6,672 nt of DNA from Desulfobacteraceae bacterium (GCA_003354055.1 PIVQ01000407.1:1-6672); one strand, 5' to 3'; counted from the first letter of the stretch, positions 1-6,016 are shown. Translations and numbers: made by a program. The notes: generated by a model from the letters alone, not told the origin.

Positions 1-1163
1 CGTGAAAATATTGCCAGCACCCGGTCGCTCAGGGGAAGGGCCCAAATGACCATATAGGGGGTGGCCAGCATCAGCACAATGGTCACAGAGACAATCAGAT
101 CCATGGCGGTAAAGCCGATAAGGTTCCCGTCCCTTGCCACCTGGGTCAACACGAATGAAAATTCCCCGACCTGCCCCAGAGTAATACCCGTGGCCAGAGC
201 ATGGCGACGGTCCAGTCCGAACAACCGGGTCACCCCGTAAATAACCCCGGCCTTGAAGACAAAGATCATAAGAGCCAACGGCAGAATATAGTGAAGATGA
301 CTCATAAACCAGATAGGCTTGATAAACATGCCCACGGAGGCGAAAAACAGGGTCACCATCATGGTTCGCAAAGAGCCGATATCCGATCTGACCTGGGTGG
401 CAAAGGGAGATTCCCCAAGCAGCATTCCTGCCACAAATGCCCCAAGGGCCGGAGAAATCCCCACCCAATGGGCAGCCCAGGTGGCACCCAAACCTGTGGA
501 AACGGCAAAAAGAACGGTCAACTCCCTGTTGGCAAAGAGCTGTGCAGAGGACAACAGCCTGGGAACAAGATGATACAAAAGCACATAAAGCACCAAAACC
601 AGTCCTGCCACAGCAGCCAAAAGCTTTGCCAGATGAAACCAAACGCCGGCGTCGCTTCCCGAAGGTGACAACAGACTGATCATCAGAACCAGAGGCACAA
701 TAGCCATATCCTGAAACAAAAGAATCCCTAAACTTGTCCGACCGTGAACAGATTCCATCTGAGCCTTGTCCACCAGCACCCTCAGAACAATGGTGGTGGA
801 ACTTAAGGCCACAAGCGCACCAATGGCAAGGGCCTTGGGCAGGCTGAAAAAGGCGGTCATGGCAAGAGCAACAATCCCTAAAGTACCCAGCACTTGAAGG
901 CTGCCTCCGCCGAATGCCAGCCGTCCCATACGCTTTAACTGCTGAAATGAGAATTCCAGCCCGATGGAAAACAGGAGCAGGGATACTCCCAGCTCTGCCA
1001 TCTGGTTGACCATAACGGCATTGTCCAGTATCGGCCCCACCACCACACCGGCCAATATATATCCCAATATCGGACTCTGCTTAAATTTCTGAGCCAGGCT
1101 GCCGAACAAAAACGCGCAGCCAAAAAGTATGACCAATTCCATTAATATGTGCCAGAGATCCAT
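1..1163 (-). CDS. Kef-type (CPA2) monovalent cation:proton antiporter, C-terminus cut by window edge
   Basis: The frame is open from an ATG at 1163 to the left edge and gives 387 residues without a stop, so the 3' end is missing. The visible part is almost entirely hydrophobic, about 12 membrane helices, and matches the Na_H_Exchanger (PF00999) domain of the CPA2/Kef branch. Landmarks are GVSLLLFSIGLEFSF (59-73), SSTTIVLRVL (121-130), LLFQDMAIVPLVL with the family Gln-Asp pair at 151-152, ISPALGAFVAGMLLGES (236-252), LFFASVGM (272-279) and LGQVGEFSFVL (329-339). Family members exchange K+ or Na+ for H+ across the inner membrane. Most continue after the membrane domain into cytoplasmic TrkA_N/TrkA_C nucleotide-binding domains, which would lie beyond the edge and cannot be confirmed. 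The start is supported by an AAGGAAG ribosome site four bases upstream. It lies 119 bp downstream of the transglutaminase gene on the same strand, so cotranscription is possible. Ion specificity and any glutathione gating cannot be judged from this part. Confidence 0.93.
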   Translation of the reverse strand, partial: MDLWHILMELVILFGCAFLFGSLAQKFKQSPILGYILAGVVVGPILDNAVMVNQMAELGVSLLLFSIGLEFSFQQLKRMGRLAFGGGSLQVLGTLGIVALAMTAFFSLPKALAIGALVALSSTTIVLRVLVDKAQMESVHGRTSLGILLFQDMAIVPLVLMISLLSPSGSDAGVWFHLAKLLAAVAGLVLVLYVLLYHLVPRLLSSAQLFANRELTVLFAVSTGLGATWAAHWVGISPALGAFVAGMLLGESPFATQVRSDIGSLRTMMVTLFFASVGMFIKPIWFMSHLHYILPLALMIFVFKAGVIYGVTRLFGLDRRHALATGITLGQVGEFSFVLTQVARDGNLIGFTAMDLIVSVTIVLMLATPYMVIWALPLSDRVLAIFS

Positions 1164-1167
1164 GAGA

Positions 1168-1174
1168 CTTCCTT
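1168..1174 (-). promoter_or_regulatory. Ribosome binding site of the Kef-type antiporter
   Basis: On the minus strand AAGGAAG lies 4 nt before the ATG at 1163, with its GGA core 6 nt away. It supports the chosen start over the next in-frame ATG at residue 8. Confidence 0.7.
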
Positions 1175-1180
1175 GATAGT

Positions 1181-1200
1181 TAAAGATATTTTTATCTTTA
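1181..1200. repeat. Perfect AT-rich inverted repeat upstream of the antiporter
   Basis: TAAAGATA (1181-1188) and TATCTTTA (1193-1200) are perfect 8-bp arms around a TTTT loop. The repeat sits 17 bp before the antiporter start codon. It is too AT-rich to be a convincing intrinsic terminator and has no proper following T-run, so an operator or a weak leader hairpin is more likely. It overlaps the candidate -10 at 1197-1202. Confidence 0.5.
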
Positions 1201-1225
1201 TAGCCTGTTTTCACGGGAAAATACA
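1197..1225 (-). promoter_or_regulatory. Weak candidate promoter for the antiporter gene
   Basis: On the minus strand TATAAA (1202-1197) resembles a sigma-70 -10 box. A poor -35 match, TGTATT (1225-1220), lies 17 nt upstream. If used, transcription would start within the AT palindrome at 1181-1200. The -35 match is weak, and readthrough from the upstream operon explains the arrangement equally well. Confidence 0.2.
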
Positions 1226-1282
1226 GAAACCAAGGAAAAAGGAGAGAGAACCGAGAGATCCCTGGCCAATAGAGTCCCCCGG

Positions 1283-3259
1283 TTAGCGGTTCGAAGCCGA
1301 GGACAAGGTTTCCAGAATCCCGCCGACCCGGGTCTCATAGGCCAGTTTTTCCTTTTCCGTGAGCCCGTTCCGGCTGAACAGACGCCTGTTCTCCAGCTCT
1401 ATCACCTCCTGCAGGGGCAGCTTTATATCCAGGGGTTTGATCCCCTTCTGTATCCGAAAAAACCAGCCCCGCCAGGTTTCATGGGCAAACCTGTCAAATC
1501 CCAACTTTCCCAAGCACTCTGCCACCTTTTCCAGCCCCTGCGTCGACCCGGCAGAAAGACGGGCTTTTCCGGCTTGCCGCGCAACCTTCATCTGCCGGAC
1601 CTTTTTTTTGAACCTGAGCCGGTAGACCAGAATCAGAACCAGGGGCAGGATGAGCCAGAGTCCGAACCGGTCCAGAAGGTAAGGGCCGGTTTCATGGCGA
1701 AGCCTTGACAGGTTGAATCCCAAAAAAGAGAAAAAATCCCGGAGAAGGGTATTTCCTGCGGCCTCTCGGTCGGCCCGGATGAACCCGGGCGGGGTGGTGT
1801 CCACCCGGATCCATTCTCCGTCTATCCAGGCTTTGACCCAGGCATGGGCATCCATCTGCCGGACCAGGGTCATTCTGCTGACGGGAGAATACTCATGGGC
1901 GAGAAAACCCGTTGCATAGCGAGCCGGTATGCCTGCGGATCTCAGGAGCAGGACCGTGGCCGTGGCAAAGAGTTCGCAATGCCCTTTTTTCGTTTGGGTC
2001 AGAAAATTGGCCAGGGGGGTCTTGGCCCTGCCCCTGCCGGCCAGGTCCAGGGAATAGGAGAAATGGCCGGAAAAATAATCCTCCAGCGCCCGGACCGCAG
2101 CCCTGCCCGCAAGGCTGCCGAGTCCAAGGGACAAACCGATCTCCCTGATAACCTCCTCTTCTTTCTTTGAAATGAGCAGATCCCGGGGGCCCGGGGCAGC
2201 ATCATACCCCGGAGACACATCGAACAGGGCGGTTCCCTTAAGCAATGCCGGACAGTCGCTGACCCTGATGCTTGCGACCCCGTTTTTCTCCACTGATCCT
2301 GCCATCATATCCCGCAGCTGAAAGGTCCCGGCAGGCAAGAACAGAAGATCTTTGGCCTTTGGCCGGACGTAGAAGGTCATGGTGTTCCCGGGCAGGACTC
2401 CGGTGCTCACCTGCCATGTTGCTGTACTGCTGTTCCCGGGCACAGATTCAAAGGGATAGGAGGAGAACCAGGTGTTATAGCTGAAGCGGTCATAGGTGGC
2501 GCCGTGGAGGTAAACGGTTTTGCCCCTTAAATCCGGTTCAAAGGAGACCCTGAGCAGAATGTTGCCGGACAATTTAAGCTCACCGATATCCCCGATGGCT
2601 GTGCTGGTTTTAAAGGGATCCGGGTTCATGAGATCCCCGTAGAAATCCACCATGAACCGGAAAAACTGCATCCGCACCGAATAATAGCCTTTATTACCGG
2701 CATATCCGACGATACCGACAGCCAGGATCAACATCATCCAGACCAAAGCGAGATACCGCCTTGGCCGGACCGGCCACAGGGCCCAGGCTGAGAAAAGCAA
2801 GCAGGCCGGATAAAACAATGGATCCGAAGGATTGCCCACACCGGCAGCGCAGAGGCAGACAACCCCGTATACCGAGGCAATATCCACCGTCCCCGCACCG
2901 TACACCGGAATATTCATCCTCTTCCGGGCAGCCAGAAAAAAAGACCGGACCGGGATCTTTCCCCCGGTACTGTAAACTTGGGCCCCGATAATGGGGAAAA
3001 AAATCACGGGCAGCCATTTCACCACCAGGACCAGGGCGCGTTCCGGGACCGTTGCCAGGGCAATCACAAAACCTGTAGCCAGAAAAATGGTGGAAGCATC
3101 CACGAACCGGTTGAAATCCTTTACCTGTAAATCCCACTTCACAGTAAGGAACCGGCCCCCTTCCAATACAAGGGACAAAGGCACAGCCATCCAGAGGAGA
3201 TGAGACTCCCATCCCCAGAAGATCAGTATAGTTCCCATGAATCCCATTGGCAGCCTCAT
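1283..3259 (-). CDS. TgpA-like membrane transglutaminase (DUF3488 / transglutaminase core / DUF4129-like tail)
   Basis: This is a 658-residue membrane protein. Residues about 10-187 hold roughly six hydrophobic segments (near 10-33, 55-72, 77-93, 125-145, 148-164, 168-187), matching the DUF3488 membrane domain. A long soluble stretch follows. It contains the transglutaminase-like core with the expected triad: Cys428 in KKGHCELFATATVLLLRSAG, His472 in MDAHAWVKAW and Asp487 in WIRVDTTP. A further helix at about 530-547 anchors a basic C-terminal tail (548-658), whose ETWRGWFFRI segment (594-603) resembles the DUF4129 region. By topology the catalytic domain should be periplasmic and the tail cytoplasmic. 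The architecture is that of Pseudomonas TgpA, whose substrate is not firmly known; these folds act as protein transglutaminases or cysteine proteases. The ATG at 3259 overlaps the stop of the DUF58 gene by four bases (ATGA). An AGGAG lies 11 nt upstream inside that gene, so translation is probably coupled. All catalytic residues are present and the length is normal. Confidence 0.93.
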   Translation of the reverse strand: MRLPMGFMGTILIFWGWESHLLWMAVPLSLVLEGGRFLTVKWDLQVKDFNRFVDASTIFLATGFVIALATVPERALVLVVKWLPVIFFPIIGAQVYSTGGKIPVRSFFLAARKRMNIPVYGAGTVDIASVYGVVCLCAAGVGNPSDPLFYPACLLFSAWALWPVRPRRYLALVWMMLILAVGIVGYAGNKGYYSVRMQFFRFMVDFYGDLMNPDPFKTSTAIGDIGELKLSGNILLRVSFEPDLRGKTVYLHGATYDRFSYNTWFSSYPFESVPGNSSTATWQVSTGVLPGNTMTFYVRPKAKDLLFLPAGTFQLRDMMAGSVEKNGVASIRVSDCPALLKGTALFDVSPGYDAAPGPRDLLISKKEEEVIREIGLSLGLGSLAGRAAVRALEDYFSGHFSYSLDLAGRGRAKTPLANFLTQTKKGHCELFATATVLLLRSAGIPARYATGFLAHEYSPVSRMTLVRQMDAHAWVKAWIDGEWIRVDTTPPGFIRADREAAGNTLLRDFFSFLGFNLSRLRHETGPYLLDRFGLWLILPLVLILVYRLRFKKKVRQMKVARQAGKARLSAGSTQGLEKVAECLGKLGFDRFAHETWRGWFFRIQKGIKPLDIKLPLQEVIELENRRLFSRNGLTEKEKLAYETRVGGILETLSSASNR

Positions 3260-4629
3260 GACCCGCTTAGCTCCTCTTCTGCCCTGCCGGCTGTGACAAT
3301 GGTAACCTGAGGCAGATCAGCCCCGGACATACTGATTTTTTCCGTTAGCCTCTCCCTGGCCTCCTCTTCATCCGGGCAGACCAGGATCACTCGGACTGGA
3401 ATGCCGGCGGCCTGCATCTGGACAGCCATCTGCTCCCTGTTCTCATCCCAGTCCAAAAAAATCAGGATGCTGCCGGAGAGTTGATCCAAATTTTCCCGGA
3501 TATGGGCCAGCAGCTCCGACACCTCCCTGTCCGGGCAGGGCCGGACACAGGCCAGGACCTCCAGAAGCTTCCCGGAACCTGCCACCCCCCTGCCCCAGGG
3601 AAAGGAATAGACCTGATTACCCACGAACATCAGGTCCAGAATAGATTCGGAAAGGCTCATGCTCTGGATGAGAGAGGCGGCAATGGAAACCGCCTCTTCA
3701 AAAACCGCCTCGCCGGAATCCGATTCTGCCGGGGCATGAGTATCCAGAACCAGCGCATGGCGGACAAAGTACTCATCCTCAAACTCCCTGACCACCAGGG
3801 TCTGGGTTTTGGCATAGGTTTTCCAGTGGATGTGACGGAGGGAATCGCCCGGGCGGTAGTCCCTCAGGGAGATGAACTCGTCTGCATTGCCCACGGATGA
3901 GGCCAGCCAGATTCCCCCGGCGTGGTGTTTCCTGGCCGAATCAAAATCCGGCAGTTCCATGTCAAAGGTTCTCGGCAGGACCAGCAGTTTCTGTTTCAAA
4001 CGGATCCTGGTCAAATGATGAAAAAGTCCAAGGGGATCTGGCCGGGCCAGGATAACCCCGTCAAAGTTGAGATACCCACGTGTATGGGGCGTGGTCCTGA
4101 TTTTGACCCTGACACGGGTTGCCGGAGGCAGATCCGGCAGGGGAACCGGTTTGAAGCCGGCCTTCTCATTCTGCCGGATCAGCCACAGCCACCTGTAATA
4201 AAGAGTCTTCCGGTCCCATGCATTTCTTAGGTCCCCAAAGGGCTCTTTCCGGGTCAGCAGGGTCGAAAGGGTAGGCCTTGGATCGGCCAGGGATTCAAAC
4301 AGGACAAGATCTTTCTCGGTTTTCCCTCCCTCATTGACCAGTTCCAGGGTAAGGTAAAGTTCCTTGCCTGCAGTGGCGTATTCCGGCAGCACCCGCGAAA
4401 CCCGGACCCGGGTCCTGGGAAAAAAGCTAAAGGCAACAGCTGCTGTAAGATAGACCAGGCAGAGGACCATAATCTGGTAGATGGCGGTCTGGAAGATATT
4501 GAGACCGGTGAGCCCTGCAAGACATACAGCTGCGACCGCCACAACACCGGGTCGAGTCAAACGGGTGCGGCGCCATTGGGACTGGACGTAAAACCAGCAA
4601 TAGGACCGATATAGGAAACGGTTCATCAC
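3256..4629 (-). CDS. DUF58 domain membrane protein, partner of the MoxR ATPase
   Basis: This 457-residue protein has two hydrophobic segments near the N-terminus (about 28-48 and 50-70), followed by a large soluble part. The DUF58 signature is clear: SSVGNADEFISLRDYRPGD (244-262), then SLRHIHWKTYAKTQTLVVREF (263-283). The C-terminal half resembles a von Willebrand A-type fold: LVLDTHA (293-299) occupies the place of the metal-binding DxSxS loop, but here the residues are D-T-H-A-P, so the canonical serines are missing. DUF58 proteins occur next to MoxR ATPases and are thought to be membrane-bound clients or adaptors; no enzymatic role is established. The gene begins 5 bp after the moxR stop and ends in a 4-bp overlap with the transglutaminase gene. 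The start is uncertain: GTG at 4629 is directly followed by ATG at 4626. Neither has a good Shine-Dalgarno site, which suggests translational coupling to moxR. The two choices differ by one residue. Confidence 0.92.
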   Translation of the reverse strand: MMNRFLYRSYCWFYVQSQWRRTRLTRPGVVAVAAVCLAGLTGLNIFQTAIYQIMVLCLVYLTAAVAFSFFPRTRVRVSRVLPEYATAGKELYLTLELVNEGGKTEKDLVLFESLADPRPTLSTLLTRKEPFGDLRNAWDRKTLYYRWLWLIRQNEKAGFKPVPLPDLPPATRVRVKIRTTPHTRGYLNFDGVILARPDPLGLFHHLTRIRLKQKLLVLPRTFDMELPDFDSARKHHAGGIWLASSVGNADEFISLRDYRPGDSLRHIHWKTYAKTQTLVVREFEDEYFVRHALVLDTHAPAESDSGEAVFEEAVSIAASLIQSMSLSESILDLMFVGNQVYSFPWGRGVAGSGKLLEVLACVRPCPDREVSELLAHIRENLDQLSGSILIFLDWDENREQMAVQMQAAGIPVRVILVCPDEEEARERLTEKISMSGADLPQVTIVTAGRAEEELSGS

Positions 4630-4634
4630 AGGAC

Positions 4635-5588
4635 TTAACCGTTGGGTACCGGTACTGTGTCCAGGATCTCTTCCACAGCAGTGCGGGCAGAGCGGCCCGA
4701 AAACTTTGCCTTGGGATCCATTGCCAGGCGGTGGGCCAAAACCTCCACGGCAATCTCCCGGACATGATCCGGCAACACAAAATCCAGGCCGTCGAACAGG
4801 GCCAGGGCGGACGCGGTCTTCATCAAGGCGATGGAAGCCCTCGGGCTTGCTCCGAGGTTAATACCCGGCGCCTCCCGGGTGGCTCCTGTCAATGCCACGA
4901 TATAGGCTTTAACCGGTTGAGAGACATAAACCTTAGTAACAGCCTGCTGAAGCGCCAGCACCTCCGAGAGATCGGTACAGGCTCTGACCCCGGCAATGGG
5001 ATGCTCCTGATGCAGGGCGGTCAGCAGATCGATTTCCTGGTCCTGAGAAATATATCCCAGGTTGAGTCGCATGGCGAACCGGTCCATCTGGGCTTCGGGA
5101 AGGGGATAGGTCCCCCTGGACTCCACAGGGTTCTGGGTGGCAATGACGAAAAACGGGGCCTCCAGAGGTTTGAGACTCCCGTCAATACTGACCTGCCCCT
5201 CAGCCATGGCCTCAAGCAGGGCCGACTGGGTCCGGGGCGAGGCCCGGTTGATTTCGTCGCCCAGCAGAATATGGGTAAACACAGGCCCCCTGTGAAGCTG
5301 GAATGCCTTTTTAATCGGATCAAATATGGAAACGCCCAAAATATCCGACGGCAGCAGGTCCGGTGTAAACTGGATTCGCTTGAAATCTGCATTGATGCTT
5401 TTGGCAAGGGTCTTTGCCAGGGTGGTCTTCCCGGTCCCGGGATTATCCTCGATGAGAATATGGCCTCCTGCGGCAAGCCCTGCCAGGACAAGACGGATGG
5501 CCTGTTCCTGCCCGTGGATCACGGTTTCGATATTCTCTTTGAGTTTCCGATAAATCTCCCGGGCCTGGGCTGCACTTAAAGGGCTCAT
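4635..5588 (-). CDS. moxR: MoxR-family AAA+ ATPase
   Basis: This 317-residue protein has the usual length and all the motifs of a MoxR ATPase. They are Walker A EDNPGTGKT (47-55), Walker B HILLGDEINRASPRTQSALLEAM (106-128, with Asp111-Glu112), sensor 1 ATQNPVESRGTYPLPEAQMDRF (150-171, with Asn153 and the probable arginine finger Arg170), and the sensor-2 region LGASPRAS (245-252, Arg250). It has no signal peptide or membrane segment and should be cytoplasmic. Known MoxR proteins work as hexameric, chaperone-like ATPases that help mature or regulate a partner complex, usually through a DUF58 or VWA-domain protein. The next two genes supply exactly that context. The ATG at 5588 is preceded by a weak GGA-type ribosome site (CGGAAAA, about 7 nt away). 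The stop at 4635 lies 5 bp before the DUF58 start. It is the first gene of the minus-strand operon; I found no convincing sigma-70 promoter for it. Confidence 0.96.
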   Translation of the reverse strand: MSPLSAAQAREIYRKLKENIETVIHGQEQAIRLVLAGLAAGGHILIEDNPGTGKTTLAKTLAKSINADFKRIQFTPDLLPSDILGVSIFDPIKKAFQLHRGPVFTHILLGDEINRASPRTQSALLEAMAEGQVSIDGSLKPLEAPFFVIATQNPVESRGTYPLPEAQMDRFAMRLNLGYISQDQEIDLLTALHQEHPIAGVRACTDLSEVLALQQAVTKVYVSQPVKAYIVALTGATREAPGINLGASPRASIALMKTASALALFDGLDFVLPDHVREIAVEVLAHRLAMDPKAKFSGRSARTAVEEILDTVPVPNG

Positions 5589-5642
5589 ATTATTTTCCGT
5601 AAATTTTTAAGGGTTTATCCAAGAACAGGTAAGGATCGGCTC

Positions 5643-5721
5643 CAAAATTATTTGATCTTTTGTTTCCAAAATACCCAGTCTTTTAAGGGGTTTTGGAAAC
5701 AATTTAGATCAAGTTATTTTG
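5643..5721. repeat. Long imperfect palindrome upstream of moxR
   Basis: Two perfect blocks pair across one axis. The inner 12-bp arms are TTGTTTCCAAAA (5660-5671) and TTTTGGAAACAA (5691-5702). The outer 7-bp arms are TTGATCT (5652-5658) and AGATCAA (5706-5712). Only a 1x3-nt asymmetry separates the blocks. CCC (5674-5676) can pair with GGG (5687-5689) at the tip, and an A/T-rich base (5643-5651 with 5713-5721) pairs with few mismatches. No T-run follows directly on either strand, so it does not look like a classical intrinsic terminator. It could be an operator, a leader hairpin of the moxR transcript, or a dispersed palindromic element. Confidence 0.75.
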
Positions 5722-5725
5722 TAAC

Positions 5726-5771
5726 GATTCCTAACCTCTGATTTCATATAGAATTCTACACCAGAGGAATC
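5726..5771. repeat. Second dyad with a nested TAGAATTCTA palindrome
   Basis: GATTC (5726-5730) pairs with GAATC (5767-5771) and CTCTG (5736-5740) with CAGAG (5762-5766), leaving a 5-nt bulge on the left. The 21-nt loop contains the perfect 10-bp palindrome TAGAATTCTA (5749-5758). This may be a regulator site or a leader fold. The loop also holds TATAGAAT, which looks like a -10 box, but no -35 lies at a suitable distance. Confidence 0.45.
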
Positions 5772-5803
5772 GACAAGGCAAATCTGAAATCCCCTATTCT
5801 GCT

Positions 5804-5835
5804 GGGAGCAAAGGGTGGGGAGGGCCGACGGGGGG
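5804..5835 (+). other. Putative G-quadruplex motif
   Basis: On the plus strand the G-runs are 5804-5806, 5813-5815, 5817-5820 and 5822-5824, separated by loops of 6, 1 and 1 nt. A further run of six lies at 5830-5835. This satisfies the usual four-runs-of-three pattern with loops of 1-7 nt. It stands out against the AT-rich flanks and lies about 180-210 bp upstream of the SulP start. Whether it folds in the cell is not known. Confidence 0.5.
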
Positions 5836-5841
5836 CCGACG
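5822..5841. repeat. 9-bp direct repeat GGGCCGACG
   Basis: GGGCCGACG occurs at 5822-5830 and again at 5833-5841, with two G between the copies. The 11-bp period is close to one helical turn, as for paired protein-binding sites, but chance duplication by slippage in a G-rich tract is also possible. Confidence 0.55.
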
Positions 5842-5851
5842 ATTAAATTTA

Positions 5852-5878
5852 TTTACCGCCGGTAAAATTTATTTTACC
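5852..5878. promoter_or_regulatory. Operator-like cluster of three TTTACC half-sites
   Basis: Three half-sites alternate in orientation: TTTACC (5852-5857), GGTAAA (5861-5866) and TTTACC (5873-5878). They create two overlapping dyads: TTTACCG-C-CGGTAAA (5852-5866), perfect over 7 bp per arm, and GGTAAAA-TTTA-TTTTACC (5861-5878), also perfect over 7 bp. The cluster ends directly before the candidate -35 at 5879, a usual place for an operator. I cannot name the regulator. Confidence 0.45.
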
Positions 5879-5905
5879 TTGCTTTTCCCGGGCAGATCCT
5901 ATAAT
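5879..5905 (+). promoter_or_regulatory. Candidate sigma-70 promoter for the SulP gene
   Basis: A perfect -10 hexamer TATAAT lies at 5900-5905. The best -35 partner is TTGCTT (5879-5884) with a short 15-nt spacer, matching the consensus in the first three bases only. Transcription would start near 5912 and give a leader of about 105 nt that contains the terminator hairpin at 5949-5987. The poor -35 and the adjacent operator-like sites would suit an activated or regulated promoter. Confidence 0.4.
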
Positions 5906-5928
5906 TATTGCAACTTTTTTCGCAATAA
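5905..5928. repeat. Inverted repeat overlapping the -10 box and transcription start
   Basis: TTATTGC (5905-5911) and GCAATAA (5922-5928) are perfect 7-bp arms around a 10-nt spacer. The left arm overlaps the last base of TATAAT and the repeat spans the likely start point. That would suit a repressor site. It is less likely to act as RNA, because the left arm may not be transcribed. Confidence 0.4.
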
Positions 5929-5945
5929 AAAATTAAAATTTTCCC

Positions 5946-6008
5946 ATGGGCATGGCTCTCACCGAGAGAACCATGCCTATTTTTATTGTGTCATTATTAA
6001 AGGTATAG
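5946..6008 (+). CDS. Possible 20-codon leader peptide upstream of the SulP gene (weak)
   Basis: An ATG at 5946 opens a 20-codon frame, [20 protein letters not shown], ending in TAG at 6006-6008, 8 nt before the SulP start. The whole terminator hairpin lies inside it. Internal ATGs at 5952 and 5973 are alternatives; the last has GAGAG 4 nt upstream and would give a hydrophobic 11-mer. The first ATG has no Shine-Dalgarno site. Such short frames arise often by chance, so this is only a lead: translation through the hairpin could influence termination. Confidence 0.15.
   Translation: MGMALTERTMPIFIVSLLKV
5949..5987 (+). terminator. Intrinsic terminator hairpin in the SulP leader (probable attenuator)
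   Basis: GGCATGG (5949-5955) pairs with CCATGCC (5971-5977) and CTCTC (5956-5960) with GAGAG (5964-5968). This gives a 12-bp stem with a 2-nt AA bulge and an ACC loop. TATTTTTATT (5978-5987) follows at once, the T-tract of a plus-strand rho-independent terminator. On the minus strand no T-run follows the stem directly. No plus-strand gene precedes it in the intergenic region, and it ends about 30-39 nt before the SulP ATG. It therefore either attenuates SulP transcription or ends a short untranslated RNA. Confidence 0.7.
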
Positions 6009-6016
6009 CAAGATTT

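Larger units (their letters stand above)
5589..6016. other. Divergent intergenic region between moxR and the SulP gene, rich in dyad symmetry
   Basis: This 428-bp stretch separates the divergent moxR and SulP genes and contains no convincing protein gene. It is AT-rich except for a G-rich block at about 5801-5841. Its elements, listed separately, are two dyads near moxR (5643-5721, 5726-5771), a G-quadruplex motif with a direct repeat (5804-5841), a TTTACC half-site cluster (5852-5878), a candidate promoter (5879-5905), another dyad (5905-5928) and a terminator hairpin (5949-5987). I see no homology to a known RNA class that I could defend. Confidence 0.8.

Noticed and set aside
201..668. 155-codon plus-strand open frame at the left end
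   Set aside because: It runs antisense to the continuous Kef-type antiporter frame. Its translation is low-complexity, rich in His, Lys and Gln, and has no family resemblance.
4731..5579. 282-codon plus-strand open frame antisense to moxR
   Set aside because: It is the mirror of a MoxR gene with every motif in place. The translation has no recognisable domain and is rich in Gly, Gln and Pro, typical of a shadow frame.
5605..5689. 9-bp direct repeat TTTTAAGGG at 5605-5613 and 5681-5689
   Set aside because: It is short and AT-rich, 76 bp apart, and one copy sits in the loop of the long palindrome. Chance is a sufficient explanation.
5719..5754. Promoter TTGTAA (5719-5724) with TATAGA or TAGAAT (5747-5754)
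   Set aside because: The spacer would be 22-24 nt, far outside the normal 16-18, and the -10 candidate lies within a palindrome.
5774..5815. Resemblance to a GEMM-I (cyclic-di-GMP/cGAMP) riboswitch: GGCAAA followed by GGGAGCAAAG
   Set aside because: The core GACGCAAAGC is not matched (a C is missing), only a short TCCC/GGGA stem is possible, and the downstream P3 helix with its tetraloop receptor partner is not visible. A covariance-model search (Infernal with the Rfam GEMM models) would settle it; a hit above the gathering threshold would overturn this rejection.
5589..6016. Possible new defence, toxin-antitoxin or mobile system in the intergenic region
   Set aside because: There is no plausible protein gene, target-site duplication, transposase, integrase or attachment-site signal. 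The dyads are better explained as regulatory elements or a small palindromic repeat.
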